In this document: one piece after another, positions 25,853 to 35,767 of the stretch | Numbering within the stretch: the stretch's first letter is position 1 | Layout: every line of letters begins with the position of its first letter | Assembly: GCF_013133775.1 (NCBI RefSeq) | Contig: NZ_JABGBO010000004.1 | Location: forward strand, 214,301 to 278,300 | Source: Pelistega europaea | GTDB taxonomy: Bacteria; Pseudomonadota; Gammaproteobacteria; Burkholderiales; Burkholderiaceae_B | Length of the DNA: 64,000 nucleotides | Direction of reading: 5' to 3' | Made by a program: the position numbers and the translations under genes | Notes under the pieces: generated by a model | Database searches by the model: none | What the model was told of the DNA's origin: nothing | Seen by the model: only the letters and a program-made list of their open reading frames with translations

Positions 25853-26758
25853 TTAAAATATATTTAGCGACAAGTAACGATCACCTCTATCACATACGAC
25901 AAAAACAATCGTGGCATTTTTAACACGCTCAGCCATACGAACTGCCGCCACTAAAGCTCCCCCAGAGGAAATCCCAGCAAAAATGCCCTCTTCTTTAGCT
26001 AATTTTTTCGCCATTTCCTCTGCTTCATCCTGAGCAATTAACTCATAAGCATCCACAAGCTCAGGCTTGAAAATAGCTGGTAGATAGGCCTCTGACCATT
26101 TACGAATACCAGGAATAGAGGCTCCTGGTGCTGGTTGAGCACCAATAATTTGCACTTGAGGGTTTTGAGATTTCAGATAAGTTGCCACCCCAGTAATAGT
26201 ACCTGTTGTCCCCATAGCAGAAACAAAATGCGTAACCTGACCACAGGTTTGTTGCCAAATTTCAGGGCCAGTAGTCTGGAGATGAGCAAGCGGATTGGCA
26301 CTATTGGCAAACTGATTGAGTACCAAGCCCTTGCCCTCGGCTTGCATCTGCAAAGCTAAGTCACGTGCGTACTCCATACCACCAGCAGAAGCAGGAGTAA
26401 GAATCACTTCTGCCCCATACACCTGCATCGCTTGCCAACGCTCTCGCGATAGATTGTCTGGCATAATGAGAATCATCTTATACCCACGAATCGCAGCAGC
26501 CATAGCTAGGGCAATGCCTGTATTACCGCTAGTTGCCTCAATTAAGGTGTCTCCGGGGTGAATCTTACCGTCAGCTTCTGCTTGTCGAATCATCGATATA
26601 GCAGCACGGTCTTTGACTGATCCAGCAGGATTATTCCCCTCTAATTTAGCCAGAATAATATTATTGTTCTGGGTACAAACTTCGGCAGCTATTCTTTGCA
26701 ACCGCACCAAAGGGGTGTGACCAATGGTATTTTCTATCGTAGGATAGGTATTCATCAT
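25853..26758 (-). CDS. cysM: O-acetylserine sulfhydrylase B (CysM)
   Basis: A 301-residue PLP enzyme that makes cysteine, or S-sulfocysteine from thiosulfate. The PLP lysine is in GNNPAGSVKDRAA (about 41-53). The phosphate loop is GTTGTITG, the substrate loop EATSGNTGIA, and the C-terminal serine loop GISSGGA. The short middle region and SRERWQAMQVYGAE fit CysM better than CysK. The start is either of two adjacent ATG codons (26758 or 26755). The CcoI-like gene follows 179 bp downstream with no clear terminator between. Confidence 0.93.
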   Translation of the reverse strand: MMNTYPTIENTIGHTPLVRLQRIAAEVCTQNNNIILAKLEGNNPAGSVKDRAAISMIRQAEADGKIHPGDTLIEATSGNTGIALAMAAAIRGYKMILIMPDNLSRERWQAMQVYGAEVILTPASAGGMEYARDLALQMQAEGKGLVLNQFANSANPLAHLQTTGPEIWQQTCGQVTHFVSAMGTTGTITGVATYLKSQNPQVQIIGAQPAPGASIPGIRKWSEAYLPAIFKPELVDAYELIAQDEAEEMAKKLAKEEGIFAGISSGGALVAAVRMAERVKNATIVFVVCDRGDRYLSLNIF

Positions 26759-26970
26759 CTTAATAAATCACCATAAAATGCCGCTCTGTTCTTTGTCAAC
26801 CACCATCATCAAGACTCTCTACAGGTTGACATTATCAAGCACATTAATCCACACTCAATAGGTGTTATCATCATCCCTATTAGTAAGTGCCGTTATTGTA
26901 GCAAATCCCTTTTCTCCTCTTCTAAATTCCCCTACTGGCAAATGCAACAATAATTGACAAACAGACCCTG

Positions 26971-27609
26971 CTATTTATTTTTAATCTGTAAAATCTGCCC
27001 CTCTGCTATGCGCGGACCTGTTCGTCGAATAATATCTTCTCTCACGGGTTCTACACGTTTTATAAAATTCTCATGGATAGGAGCAGGAAACTGACTATTT
27101 TGCAAATCTAATGTCTCATTACTAAATGGACTATTGCCCACTCGTAGACCTAACATGTGTAGTTTCAGCAGCTTCTTCTTATTCATTCCTTTGACACGAG
27201 CACTTAAATCATCAAAAGAAATAAATATCCCAGCACGCTGACGCTCTGCAATAATACGTTCAGCAGTTTTTTTGCCGATTCCTTTAATAGAAATAAGCTG
27301 TTGTAAAGAAGCCGTATTAACATCAACAGTTTGTATTTGTGATACGGTATGAGTCAATCCCACACGATAGTATTGCTTCTTGACTGTCGTTTGTTGTGCC
27401 CCCTCCTGATAATACTTTTCATTAGTGGGGGGAAAGACTTTCATCAAAGTTTCTTTTGATAATGTATTCACTTGCTTGCTAGGTGTTAACACAGCAGCTG
27501 TTGGTTTCATCACAGCTTGAGATTCTTCTGGTTCTATAGCAGCTTGTGCCACTGCCATACTCATAGCTAAACTAGCCACCATCCATTGCATGATACGTAA
27601 ATAAGTCAT
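26971..27609 (-). CDS. Secreted ComEA-like helix-hairpin-helix protein
   Basis: A 212-residue protein with an N-terminal signal segment (VASLAMSMAVAQAA). A helix-hairpin-helix DNA-binding domain of ComEA type lies at about 97-155, with VNTASLQQLISIKGIGKKTA and KGMNKKKLLKL. ComEA binds incoming DNA in the periplasm during transformation, and single HhH proteins are common in competent betaproteobacteria. The flanking regions (25-95 and 160-212) are not recognisable, and the protein is longer than typical ComEA of this class. AGGAGA precedes the start. It stands alone, so a competence role is inferred from the domain only. Confidence 0.82.
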   Translation of the reverse strand: MTYLRIMQWMVASLAMSMAVAQAAIEPEESQAVMKPTAAVLTPSKQVNTLSKETLMKVFPPTNEKYYQEGAQQTTVKKQYYRVGLTHTVSQIQTVDVNTASLQQLISIKGIGKKTAERIIAERQRAGIFISFDDLSARVKGMNKKKLLKLHMLGLRVGNSPFSNETLDLQNSQFPAPIHENFIKRVEPVREDIIRRTGPRIAEGQILQIKNK

Positions 27610-27823
27610 TTGTATGTCTCCTAGTTAAAATCATTACACCAAATAGCAATTCCAAATTGCCTTTGACATTATGCTAATAATCAAGATACTTTTTGACTAG
27701 AAGAGAGGAGGGATTTTATCCATACGTAAAGCTACGTACAAATAGGTTGACAAAAAGATATTTTTGCCATAGGTATTTTTCAAGAACAATAGATAAGAGA
27801 CGCTATTTTAGTCATTACCCAAA

Positions 27824-27853
27824 GTAAAAGCACTGATAAATCAGTGCTTTTAC
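27824..27853. terminator. Strong hairpin downstream of hldD
   Basis: A perfect 13-bp stem GTAAAAGCACTGA / TCAGTGCTTTTAC with a TAAA loop, 104 bp past the hldD stop. The T-stretches lie inside the stem, as in bidirectional terminators. It sits in a 347-bp gap that otherwise shows nothing. Confidence 0.7.
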
Positions 27854-27956
27854 AAGTAGTTAGAACAACATAATGGATAGCTCATAGACCTCGTTATGTT
27901 AGCATTATAGGTTTGATACATGAACCATAGCTTATCTGACTATTTTTAAGAAAAAC

Positions 27957-28946
27957 CTAGGTAGGTAATCTATTTTGACGTTTTAATTCCTCAATATAAC
28001 GCCCAATGCCAGTGTACACATCCAAGAATTCCTCGGTATATCCTGCAGCACGCAGTTGTGTTAAATCTGCCTGTGTAAAGCTTTGATAGCGACCTTTTAA
28101 ATCCTCTGGAAAATCAATATAACGCAACTTACCATCCGCAACAATTTTCTCTAGGCTCTGCTCTTTACCACCCAAATGAGAAATAACTGCACGTGCCACA
28201 TCATTAAAAGGTTGAGCACGACCAGTACCACAGTTAAAAATACCCGATTTTTCTGGATGATCAAGAAAGAATAAATTGACTTTAACAACATCTTCTACTG
28301 AAATAAAGTCCCGACTTTGCTCACCATTCCCCCAGCCATCATACCCTCCAAATAATTTAAGGAAGCCATCACGCTGGAACTGGCCCATATTGTGAAAAGC
28401 TACTGAAGCCATACGACCTTTGTGTTGCTCACGAGGACCATATACATTGAAGTAGCGTAAACCCACCACCTGAGCAGTCAATTCATTAAAGCGACGACGT
28501 ACAACTTGGTCGAATAGAAACTTGGAATAGCCATATACATTGAGTGGACGCTCATTTTTAAGGTCTTCAGAATATTGTTCTGATGCTCCGTAAACCGCTG
28601 CACTTGATGCATACAAAAATGGAGTTCGATGTGTTTGACAATATTCAAACAACTCCAAAGTGACGCGATAGTTGTTATCCATCATATAACGACCATCTTG
28701 TTCAGTCGTATCAGAGCAAGCTCCTTGATGGATAATCGCTTGTAGCGCTGGCAAACGCCCTTCACGTACACGTGCACGAAAGTCATCTTTATCAAGGTAA
28801 TCGGCAATCTGACAGTCCACCAAATTCACAAATTTAGGACCATCACTTAAATCATCGACACAAATAATATCGGTGATACCTCTGTTGTTCAATCCTTTAA
28901 CAATATTGCTGCCAATAAAACCCGCTGCGCCAGTCACCACAATCAT
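27957..28946 (-). CDS. hldD: ADP-L-glycero-D-manno-heptose 6-epimerase
   Basis: This 329-residue SDR enzyme converts ADP-D,D-heptose to ADP-L,D-heptose for the LPS inner core. The NAD(P)-binding [14 protein letters not shown] is at 6-19. The catalytic set is in YASSAAVYG and [21 protein letters not shown] and [14 protein letters not shown] are typical of the family. It lies 169 bp downstream of the heptose kinase gene on the same strand, completing the last visible step of ADP-heptose synthesis. Confidence 0.95.
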   Translation of the reverse strand: MIVVTGAAGFIGSNIVKGLNNRGITDIICVDDLSDGPKFVNLVDCQIADYLDKDDFRARVREGRLPALQAIIHQGACSDTTEQDGRYMMDNNYRVTLELFEYCQTHRTPFLYASSAAVYGASEQYSEDLKNERPLNVYGYSKFLFDQVVRRRFNELTAQVVGLRYFNVYGPREQHKGRMASVAFHNMGQFQRDGFLKLFGGYDGWGNGEQSRDFISVEDVVKVNLFFLDHPEKSGIFNCGTGRAQPFNDVARAVISHLGGKEQSLEKIVADGKLRYIDFPEDLKGRYQSFTQADLTQLRAAGYTEEFLDVYTGIGRYIEELKRQNRLPT

Positions 28947-29115
28947 GTTTTCACCTCTTATTCCAATCTGAATTTATTCTGTTTTCTCATCAACTACCAG
29001 AATAATGTTTAAATTCCCTAATAAAGTAGCACTTTTGGTTTGATGAAGATTATCAAGTTAAAACCATCTAAAAACTTAATCCACCCATTCATTACCTACA
29101 TGCTTTCATTACACA

Positions 29116-30048
29116 TTAAGCACTTAATTCTTCGGCAGTCACTATAGATGTACCTAGTTTACCCACAACAATACCACCAGCTTTGTTCGCCCAAAGAATT
29201 GCTTCTTGCCAAGGCATACCAGTAGCACGAGTCACTGCTAAAGTAGCTAACACCGTATCTCCTGCACCTGATACATCATATACTTCATGTGCTTGTGCAT
29301 CGACATGAAAACGACCATTTTCAATAAACAAAGTCATCCCTTGCTCTGAACGAGTGACTAATAAAGCCTCTAAATCTAGCTGTTGTCGTAGTTGGTTCGC
29401 TTTAGTTGTTAACCCCTCTTCATCAGACCAAGCACCAACTGCTTGCATCATTTCAGAGCGGTTAGGCGTAACCAGACTAGCACCTTTATAACGTTGATAA
29501 TCAGTACCTTTAGGATCCACCAACACAGGAATTCCTTTTTCCTTAGCATAAGCAATCATTGCTTGAATATGTGTTAATACGCCCTTGTTATAGTCCGATA
29601 AGACCAATACATCATGTTGCTCCACTAGGTTTTTTATTTGATGGTCTAGTTGGACAAGTGCATCAGTACTTGGGGGATACTCAAAGTCAATGCGTAAAAG
29701 TTGCTGTTGACGGCCCAATACACGCATTTTCAAAGTGGTATCAATATTGAAATCTACTACCAAATGAGGCTGAATACCTGCTTCGGTACAAAGAGAATGA
29801 ATTCTCCTACCTGCTTCATCATCACCAACAATCCCCAACAAAGAAGCCTGAGCCCCCAAAGCCGTAATATTACGTGCTACATTGGCAGCCCCTCCTAATC
29901 TATCCTCTCGACGAGCCACATGAACCACAGGAACAGGAGCCTCTGGTGAAATCCGGTCAACCTCTCCAAACCAATAGCGATCTAGCATCAAATCACCGAT
30001 GACAAGAATTTTTTTAGTTTGGATAACCTCTAATGGAAAATGCTGCAT
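29116..30048 (-). CDS. rfaE1: D-glycero-beta-D-manno-heptose-7-phosphate kinase (HldE N-domain / RfaE1)
   Basis: A 310-residue PfkB-family kinase that phosphorylates heptose-7-phosphate. It shows LVIGDLMLDRYW, the GGAANVARN block, and the PfkB signature DVSGAGDTVLATLA with the catalytic Asp. The C-terminal cytidylyltransferase domain of E. coli HldE is absent, so the adenylyltransferase (RfaE2) should be encoded separately. I chose the ATG at 30048: the TTG 12 bp upstream is part of its GAGGAA ribosome site. It follows lapB by 32 bp. Confidence 0.93.
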   Translation of the reverse strand: MQHFPLEVIQTKKILVIGDLMLDRYWFGEVDRISPEAPVPVVHVARREDRLGGAANVARNITALGAQASLLGIVGDDEAGRRIHSLCTEAGIQPHLVVDFNIDTTLKMRVLGRQQQLLRIDFEYPPSTDALVQLDHQIKNLVEQHDVLVLSDYNKGVLTHIQAMIAYAKEKGIPVLVDPKGTDYQRYKGASLVTPNRSEMMQAVGAWSDEEGLTTKANQLRQQLDLEALLVTRSEQGMTLFIENGRFHVDAQAHEVYDVSGAGDTVLATLAVTRATGMPWQEAILWANKAGGIVVGKLGTSIVTAEELSA

Positions 30049-30080
30049 ACAATTCCTCAATTGAGTTTCTACTCACAAAA

Positions 30081-31316
30081 TTACTGTTCTTCTAAGCGTT
30101 TGGGAGCATAGGTATCCCAGTAGTTACATCCTGGACACTGCCAGTAAAATGCTCGTGCCTGGAAACCACAATGCTGGCAAGCATAACGATCCAAACGCTG
30201 AGTATGCTTATGAATCATTTTATGCAATAAATCCAAATCAATTTCTGGTAACACTTGTGGTTTTTCTGGCGTCTTATTATGCTCACCAGCCTCTGCTTTA
30301 AGCTCAACCTCAAGTAATTTATCTAAACCAAGCAATGATGGTGACACAACCAAAGACTCACGTGCAAAATCCCAAGCAGAAGCAGCCCCTACCTGTGTAC
30401 GCAAATACTTAAAAATCACGTTAAACAAATCTAAGGAAGGGTATTGACGGTAATGTTGACGTAGTAACTGGATACCTTGCTCACCTTCATGGCTTTGAAT
30501 ATAGTTCTCCAATAAAGGCTGGGCAATCAAACCAACATATTCAGGAGCTTGCTGAAAGATACTTTCCAGATGATGCCGAGTACTTAATGCATCTCCCTCT
30601 AAGGTGGCCATTTTGGCTCGTAACATAGCAATACGTGCATGTACCGCAGTCTGTTTAGGCACATCAGGAAGCTGTGTCAATGCATATTCTGCATGCTCAA
30701 GCTCTTGCTGAGCCTTGGCTAATTGAGGAGGTTTAGTCGACAAAAATGCATCAACACGCTCACAATAGTAATGTACAACCTGTGGTACTGGTTCAGATAA
30801 CAAACCCTGTAAATGTTTAACTGTCTCAATAGCCCTAGTCCAGTCATGTGTTGCCTCATAAATACGAATCAGCGCCCGTGTAGACGCTAAAGCATAAGTA
30901 CCCTGCAATGTCTGATGGAAAGCCTCTTCTGCACGATCAAACATGCCTGCTTTCAAATAGTCCTGAGCTAATTCAAAACGTGCTTGCTCCTGGTCTTTGG
31001 GAGGTAAATCTGCCCGATTTAACAAGCTCTGGTGCACACGAATTGCTCTCTCTATTTCACCACGACGACGAAATAAACTGCCTAAAGCAAAATGTAACTC
31101 TGTTGTCTCTGTGTCTAGTTTAGCGACTTCTACAAAAGCATCAATCGCCTTATCGTGATCCTCATTTAATAAAAAATTTAATCCTTTAAAATAGGAATTA
31201 GGCAAGGAACGCGACTCCGACATCATTTGTCGCAAATCGTATCGTGAGGCCAACCACCCTAAACCAAATACAATAGGGAATAAAATCAACCACCAGCTTT
31301 CTTCTAAATCCAACAT
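30081..31316 (-). CDS. lapB: Lipopolysaccharide assembly protein LapB (YciM)
   Basis: A 411-residue inner-membrane protein that regulates LPS synthesis through FtsH-mediated LpxC turnover. An N-terminal helix (about 8-24) is followed by TPR repeats (about 45-350, for example ELHFALGSLFRRRGEIERAI). A C-terminal rubredoxin-like zinc domain has YACQHCGF and WQCPGCNYWDTY. It starts 6 bp after lapA. The downstream heptose kinase gene fits an LPS-related operon lapA-lapB-rfaE1. Confidence 0.94.
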   Translation of the reverse strand: MLDLEESWWLILFPIVFGLGWLASRYDLRQMMSESRSLPNSYFKGLNFLLNEDHDKAIDAFVEVAKLDTETTELHFALGSLFRRRGEIERAIRVHQSLLNRADLPPKDQEQARFELAQDYLKAGMFDRAEEAFHQTLQGTYALASTRALIRIYEATHDWTRAIETVKHLQGLLSEPVPQVVHYYCERVDAFLSTKPPQLAKAQQELEHAEYALTQLPDVPKQTAVHARIAMLRAKMATLEGDALSTRHHLESIFQQAPEYVGLIAQPLLENYIQSHEGEQGIQLLRQHYRQYPSLDLFNVIFKYLRTQVGAASAWDFARESLVVSPSLLGLDKLLEVELKAEAGEHNKTPEKPQVLPEIDLDLLHKMIHKHTQRLDRYACQHCGFQARAFYWQCPGCNYWDTYAPKRLEEQ

Positions 31317-31322
31317 ATACTC

Positions 31323-31667
31323 CTATTTGGTAGCCACAAAACCATCTAATGGAGCTGCTACAGCATTGCTCTCAGGACGTACCTCTGCCTGAACTTTTTG
31401 GGCGTATTGTAAATCACTTTGTAAGTGACGCACCTCACCTTTGAGGCGACTAATCTGACGCCCTTTTGCAAAGCGTGTAGGCAAACTTAACAAATACATA
31501 TAAACCGCTCCCAGAGCAAAGCTTACAAGAATGACTACAATAAGAGGGATATCTGCCAAACTCGTATCCCCATAGAAGCGTACAGTTACCGCTTCCATAT
31601 TTTTAATAGCAAACAACACCACCAAAATAAAAATAATCAAGCGTAAAGCCCAAACAATATAACGCAT
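31323..31667 (-). CDS. lapA: Lipopolysaccharide assembly protein LapA (DUF1049)
   Basis: A 114-residue protein with two membrane helices (about 4-20 and 42-62). The family core is FAIKNMEAVTVRFYG followed by PLIVVILVSFALGAV. A basic helical tail follows, with coiled-coil character (RQISRLKGEVRHLQSDLQYA). It partners LapB and starts the lapA-lapB unit. Other Burkholderiales often carry rpsA-ihfB just upstream; here a lipoprotein gene and terminator precede it. Confidence 0.9.
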   Translation of the reverse strand: MRYIVWALRLIIFILVVLFAIKNMEAVTVRFYGDTSLADIPLIVVILVSFALGAVYMYLLSLPTRFAKGRQISRLKGEVRHLQSDLQYAQKVQAEVRPESNAVAAPLDGFVATK

Positions 31668-31711
31668 AAATCCCCCTTTTCTGATTCAGCTTATTATATC
31701 ATGCTCACATG

Positions 31712-31744
31712 AAAAAGACCCACTCGCCAAATTGGCGGTGGGTC
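31712..31744 (-). terminator. Intrinsic terminator after the glycine-zipper lipoprotein gene
   Basis: On the minus strand GACCCAC-CGCC pairs with GGCG-GTGGGTC around a short AATTT loop, with one unpaired base on the 3' arm, and is followed by TTTTT. It insulates the lipoprotein gene from lapA. Confidence 0.88.
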
Positions 31745-31781
31745 CTCGTATCTACGGAGAAATAAGTAACAGATGAAAGAA

Positions 31782-31988
31782 TTATTTGCCAACTTGATTG
31801 CCGATAACACCACCTACAGCAGCACCACCAGCAGTCCCCCAACCACTACCACCAGATAACACGGCTCCAGCGACAGCACCAATACCTGCACCAGCAATTG
31901 TACTCTTGTCTCGTGTATTCAGGTTACCACAAGCTGAAAGGCTAACCGCAATTGCCGATACCATCATGAGTTTAGTTAATGTTTTCAT
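31782..31988 (-). CDS. Glycine-zipper 2TM lipoprotein (OsmB/SlyB-like)
   Basis: A 68-residue small lipoprotein. A signal segment ends in the lipobox SLSACG, and a glycine zipper follows (AGAGIGAVAGAVLSGG, then GGAAVGGVIGNQVGK). Such proteins sit in the outer membrane; osmotic or envelope stress roles are known for OsmB. I chose the ATG at 31988 because AAGGAG precedes it; the 21 upstream in-frame codons would put the signal peptide internally. Confidence 0.88.
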   Translation of the reverse strand: MKTLTKLMMVSAIAVSLSACGNLNTRDKSTIAGAGIGAVAGAVLSGGSGWGTAGGAAVGGVIGNQVGK

Positions 31989-32164
31989 CGTTAACTCCTT
32001 TAAAGCGACTACACATAAGAAGTCTGTATATTCAGCATACCAAAGAAGCATAAAAACAGCTAGTATAATTGCAGTTTTTTTGTGTCAGATAATTTCATTA
32101 ATAAAATAAATTCTCTATAAATATTCTGTAGAACTAGTATCCATCGGGTTATAGAGAGACTTAC

Positions 32165-32244
32165 ATTTGGTATGAATATTTTCCTAAAACCATCTCAGAC
32201 TTTGCTCTTCTGAACAGTAGGCAAGCTCTCTATTCATACCAAAT
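32165..32244. repeat. 14-bp perfect inverted repeat between ettA and the lipoprotein gene
   Basis: ATTTGGTATGAATA at 32165-32178 is the exact reverse complement of 32231-32244, separated by 52 bases. A second pair, GAGAG and CTCTC, lies just outside and inside these arms and could compete. It may form a large hairpin in the ettA 3' region, or be operator half-sites. Function unknown. Confidence 0.6.
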
Positions 32245-32255
32245 CCTAACACGAC

Positions 32256-33929
32256 CTATTTCAATGCCTTATAACGAATGCGCTTAGGTTGAGCCCCCTC
32301 CTCGCCTAAACGACGTTTTTTATCAGCTTCATATTCTTGGTAGTTACCATCAAAGAAAACAACCTGAGAATCTCCTTCAAATGCCAAGATATGTGTGGCA
32401 ATACGATCTAGGAACCAACGGTCATGACTAATAACCATGATACTACCCGCAAACTCTAGCAATGCATCTTCTAATGCACGCAATGTCTCTACATCAAGAT
32501 CATTGGATGGCTCATCCAGAAGTAATACATTACCCCCTTTGATTAAGGTCTTTGCCATATGTAGACGACCACGCTCCCCACCAGACAACATACCAACTTG
32601 TTTATTTTGGTCTGATCCTTTAAAGTTAAAACGTCCTAAATAAGCACGTGCAGGCATTTCAAACTTACCCACAGTCAGTAAATCAGCACCATCTGAAATA
32701 TAGTCAAAAACAGTTTTATCATTGTCCATACCGTCACGTGATTGGTCAACAAAAGCAATGTTTGCTGTTTTACCAATAATCACCTCTCCTGAATCAGGCT
32801 GTTCTTTACCTGTAATCATGCGGAAAAGTGTCGATTTACCAGCACCATTGGGACCTATGATACCGACAATAGCACCTGGAGGCACCTTAAAACTTAAATT
32901 GTCAATCAATACACGATTCCCAAAGGATTTAGTGACATTTTTAAATTCAATCACCTCATTACCTAAACGTTCTGCAACAGGAATAAAAATCTCCTGTGTT
33001 TCATTGCGTTTTTGGTATTCATAAGAAGAAAGTTCTTCAAAGCGTGCCAAGCGTGCTTTAGATTTAGCTTGACGGCCCTTGGGATTTTGGCGCACCCACT
33101 CTAACTCTTTTTTAATCGTACGTTGACGTGCTGACTCTTGGTTTTCTTCCAGTTTTAGACGATTTTCTTTCTGTTCTAGCCAAGAACTGTAATTTCCCTT
33201 CCAAGGGATACCATGACCACGGTCTAGCTCTAGAATCCATTCTGCCGCATTATCCAAGAAATAACGATCATGGGTCACAGCGACAACAGTACCAGGGAAC
33301 TTTTGTAAGAACTGCTCCAACCAATCCACACTCTCTGCATCAAGGTGGTTGGTCGGCTCATCTAGCAGGAGCATATCAGGCTTAGAAAGCAATAAAGCAC
33401 ATAAAGCTACACGGCGCTTCTCTCCACCAGATAAATTACCGATAACAGCATCCCAAGGCGGTAAACGTAAAGCATCTGCTGCAATCTCCATTTGATGTTC
33501 AATATCATCCGAGCCACTAGAAGCAGCCGCTGCGATAATAGCTTCAAGCTCCGCCTGTTCTGCTGCTAATTTATCAAAATCCGCATCAGGCTCCGCATAT
33601 TCTGCATAAACCTCTTCTAAACGTTGGCGTGCCGCAAAAACAGCTCCAAGACCTTGCTCTACTGCCTGACGTACCGTGTGATCTGGATTAAGTTGAGGCT
33701 CTTGAGGAAGGTATCCAATATGCAAATTAGGCATTGGAATTGCCTCTCCTTCAATTTCCTTATCCAAACCAGCCATAATTTTAAGCAAAGTGGATTTACC
33801 AGATCCATTAAGACCAAGCACACCAATCTTGGCACCAGGAAAAAATGATAAAGAAATGTCACGTAAAATTTGACGTTTTGGCGGCACAATTTTGCCGACA
33901 CGATTCATTGTAAAAACGTATTGAGCCAT
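32256..33929 (-). CDS. ettA: Energy-dependent translational throttle protein EttA (ABC-F)
   Basis: A 557-residue cytosolic ABC-F ATPase that binds the ribosomal E site and gates the first elongation steps by ATP/ADP ratio. There are two ABC domains: Walker [10 protein letters not shown] with signature LSGGEKRR in the first, and GPNGAGKST with LSGGERGR in the second. The linker contains [20 protein letters not shown], typical of EttA. Length matches the family. It is divergent from the acidic hypothetical gene. Confidence 0.96.
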   Translation of the reverse strand: MAQYVFTMNRVGKIVPPKRQILRDISLSFFPGAKIGVLGLNGSGKSTLLKIMAGLDKEIEGEAIPMPNLHIGYLPQEPQLNPDHTVRQAVEQGLGAVFAARQRLEEVYAEYAEPDADFDKLAAEQAELEAIIAAAASSGSDDIEHQMEIAADALRLPPWDAVIGNLSGGEKRRVALCALLLSKPDMLLLDEPTNHLDAESVDWLEQFLQKFPGTVVAVTHDRYFLDNAAEWILELDRGHGIPWKGNYSSWLEQKENRLKLEENQESARQRTIKKELEWVRQNPKGRQAKSKARLARFEELSSYEYQKRNETQEIFIPVAERLGNEVIEFKNVTKSFGNRVLIDNLSFKVPPGAIVGIIGPNGAGKSTLFRMITGKEQPDSGEVIIGKTANIAFVDQSRDGMDNDKTVFDYISDGADLLTVGKFEMPARAYLGRFNFKGSDQNKQVGMLSGGERGRLHMAKTLIKGGNVLLLDEPSNDLDVETLRALEDALLEFAGSIMVISHDRWFLDRIATHILAFEGDSQVVFFDGNYQEYEADKKRRLGEEGAQPKRIRYKALK

Positions 33930-34168
33930 GATGTCCTATTGAATAGAGGAATACGAGAATAATAATTTTAATGACTGATATTTTAGCAAAAATTAATGAC
34001 ATCATAAGGTCAAATACCGCCTATAGTCTATGTCCATTTACCCGAGCAGACACTATTATCAAGTCAAGGAGTTTTAACAAAAACAACTCTACACTTTCAT
34101 TGCTCGTGCGTTATAAAAAAATATTCGCTAAAATTAACTTTCATTCTTTCTCTATTGTTCCTATATCT

Positions 34169-34702
34169 ATGAGCCAAAAATTTTCTCAAGACGAATTAGA
34201 ATTACTTGCCAAAACTGCTGATGCATTAAGTGCATATGTAGGCAAACCTGTATTAGCAGAGGTTGATACGACCGAAGAAGGCTATGAATGGGTAGCTTTT
34301 GGCACACCATTAGAAGTAGGCAAAGATATAGACGAAGACGCTGTTATCATGACAATGGGAGGACCTGCTGCTCGACTCGTTGGAGCCTCTAGTCTGTTGG
34401 AAGACTTTAACCAAGCTGTCTATGAATGCGAGTTTTTATGGGGAATTCAGATTGGAGAAGCCCCTCTACGCTTTACTCGCATCGACTACCAAGGTGATGA
34501 GGTTGATTGGTCTGAAGACTTAACGATGTTATTACCTTTTGGGTTAGACGATGATGATATGATTGCAGAGATGGAGCGCCAAGATGCTATGGAAGATTAT
34601 GGCGAGTTTGATGATGACAACAATGAAGATGAGGAATATCGTGCCGATGAATCTTCTGATGCAAATCAAGGGGCTTATTTAGGTAGGAAGATTTGGCATT
34701 AA
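34169..34702 (+). CDS. Hypothetical acidic protein
   Basis: A 177-residue soluble protein with no family I recognise. The first ~115 residues look folded (ALSAYVGKPVLAEV, TMGGPAARLVG, ECEFLWGIQIGEAPLRFTRIDY). The last ~60 are extremely acidic (LDDDDMIAEMER, EFDDDNNEDEEYRADES). I prefer the ATG at 34169 because the 66 upstream in-frame codons look unlike protein, but no ribosome site supports either choice. It is divergent from ettA and stands alone. The pattern suggests a small cytosolic adaptor, which is a guess. Confidence 0.65.
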   Translation: MSQKFSQDELELLAKTADALSAYVGKPVLAEVDTTEEGYEWVAFGTPLEVGKDIDEDAVIMTMGGPAARLVGASSLLEDFNQAVYECEFLWGIQIGEAPLRFTRIDYQGDEVDWSEDLTMLLPFGLDDDDMIAEMERQDAMEDYGEFDDDNNEDEEYRADESSDANQGAYLGRKIWH

Positions 34703-34819
34703 AGGAATCTTTACTCTGCTCTATTTATAAATGGATAATTTGCTACACCCAGTCCGAAAATATTCCTCCTACTTTGTTTGACGCAGAAAACCTTTAAGCC
34801 CTACCATCTCAAAAACTGG

Positions 34820-35665
34820 TTACTTCATATATCCTGCAAAACAGATATATTTATCCTGCGGGTTCTGTACCATCAGCGCCTGAATTTTTGGTATTAAGCG
34901 CTCATAAAAATCTATAAAAACATAGCTACGCCTTTTGGCAAAATGATACTTCTCAGTATCAGACATTGTCAGCCATATATCGTAATAATAGGAGGCTTGA
35001 ACAAAGTCTGGGAGAAGAAAATCAAAAGCACGTTTAGCACAATGTAAGAAAGGCTCTAGCTTAGGACTATTAAGCTGATACTTGAGTAATTTAATTATGT
35101 TCTCTATGTCACATAACATCTTGGCTATATCACCATAACTCACATAATCCTCACCATACCAGACTGCCCCTTCTTCTCTGAACTGAAAACGCTGTTGTTG
35201 ATAAGGAGTTACATAGCCCTTCAAGAAAAACAAAACGATAAAAAACAATTTTTCATGGAGTGTGATACCAATTCTTTTCTTGCGTAAAATATGATACCCA
35301 TCTTTGGTATCTGGCGTAGGACCAATCCAAAAATACTCCCCAACAACAATGCCGTCCACCATATCAATTCGAAATTGACAATCTTCTATCTCAAGCCAAC
35401 CATTCCATTTCCACAAACTTACCGTAGCATATGGAATCGCCTTTTTCAAAGCCAATGCTATTTCGATTTCTTCCAAACGATGTTGTTCTAACCAACTATC
35501 AAAAGTGACATCTGCCCCTCTCAAGGTATGAAGTGTACTTTCTTTAGTAAATTTTTTAATCTTCTCTCTAAGTGCAGAAGGTATGGGTAATTCATCAGGG
35601 CTTACCGCCCAACCATCTCTCCACAAACAGGCATCATAGCCAGACGATATTCTGAGCATGGTCAT
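34820..35665 (-). CDS. Hypothetical protein, orphan
   Basis: A 281-residue protein with unusually many aromatic residues (for example LWKWNGWLEIEDCQF, VGEYFWIGPTPD, ASYYYDIWLTM). I recognise no family. One hydrophobic stretch (EKLFFIVLFFLKGY, about 139-152) is too short and mixed for a sure membrane helix. There is no signal peptide. Flanked by the acidic protein gene (convergent) and prpF (same strand, 102 bp away). Two Met codons at the start are equally possible. A lineage-specific or horizontally acquired protein is possible. Confidence 0.6.
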   Translation of the reverse strand: MTMLRISSGYDACLWRDGWAVSPDELPIPSALREKIKKFTKESTLHTLRGADVTFDSWLEQHRLEEIEIALALKKAIPYATVSLWKWNGWLEIEDCQFRIDMVDGIVVGEYFWIGPTPDTKDGYHILRKKRIGITLHEKLFFIVLFFLKGYVTPYQQQRFQFREEGAVWYGEDYVSYGDIAKMLCDIENIIKLLKYQLNSPKLEPFLHCAKRAFDFLLPDFVQASYYYDIWLTMSDTEKYHFAKRRSYVFIDFYERLIPKIQALMVQNPQDKYICFAGYMK

Positions 35666-35767
35666 CCTTACTTCTCTCCCAAAAAGTTAAGTTACCACCG
35701 TCCAATTTTATAGCTATATCCAACCGCGTATCCCTTTATTGTCAAAAGGATACGCAGCACAAAATGA

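Noticed and set aside
27681..27720. TTGACA with a 17-base spacer as a plus-strand promoter near 27.7 kb
   Set aside because: The -10 is poor (TAGGTA) and no plus-strand gene follows.
29041..29060. TTGATGAAGATTATCAA as an FNR site
   Set aside because: The half-sites are separated by 7 bases, not 4, so it does not fit the consensus.
33971..34168. N-terminal extension of the acidic hypothetical protein
   Set aside because: The 66 extra residues look random and lie in the promoter gap with ettA; the shorter start is preferred.
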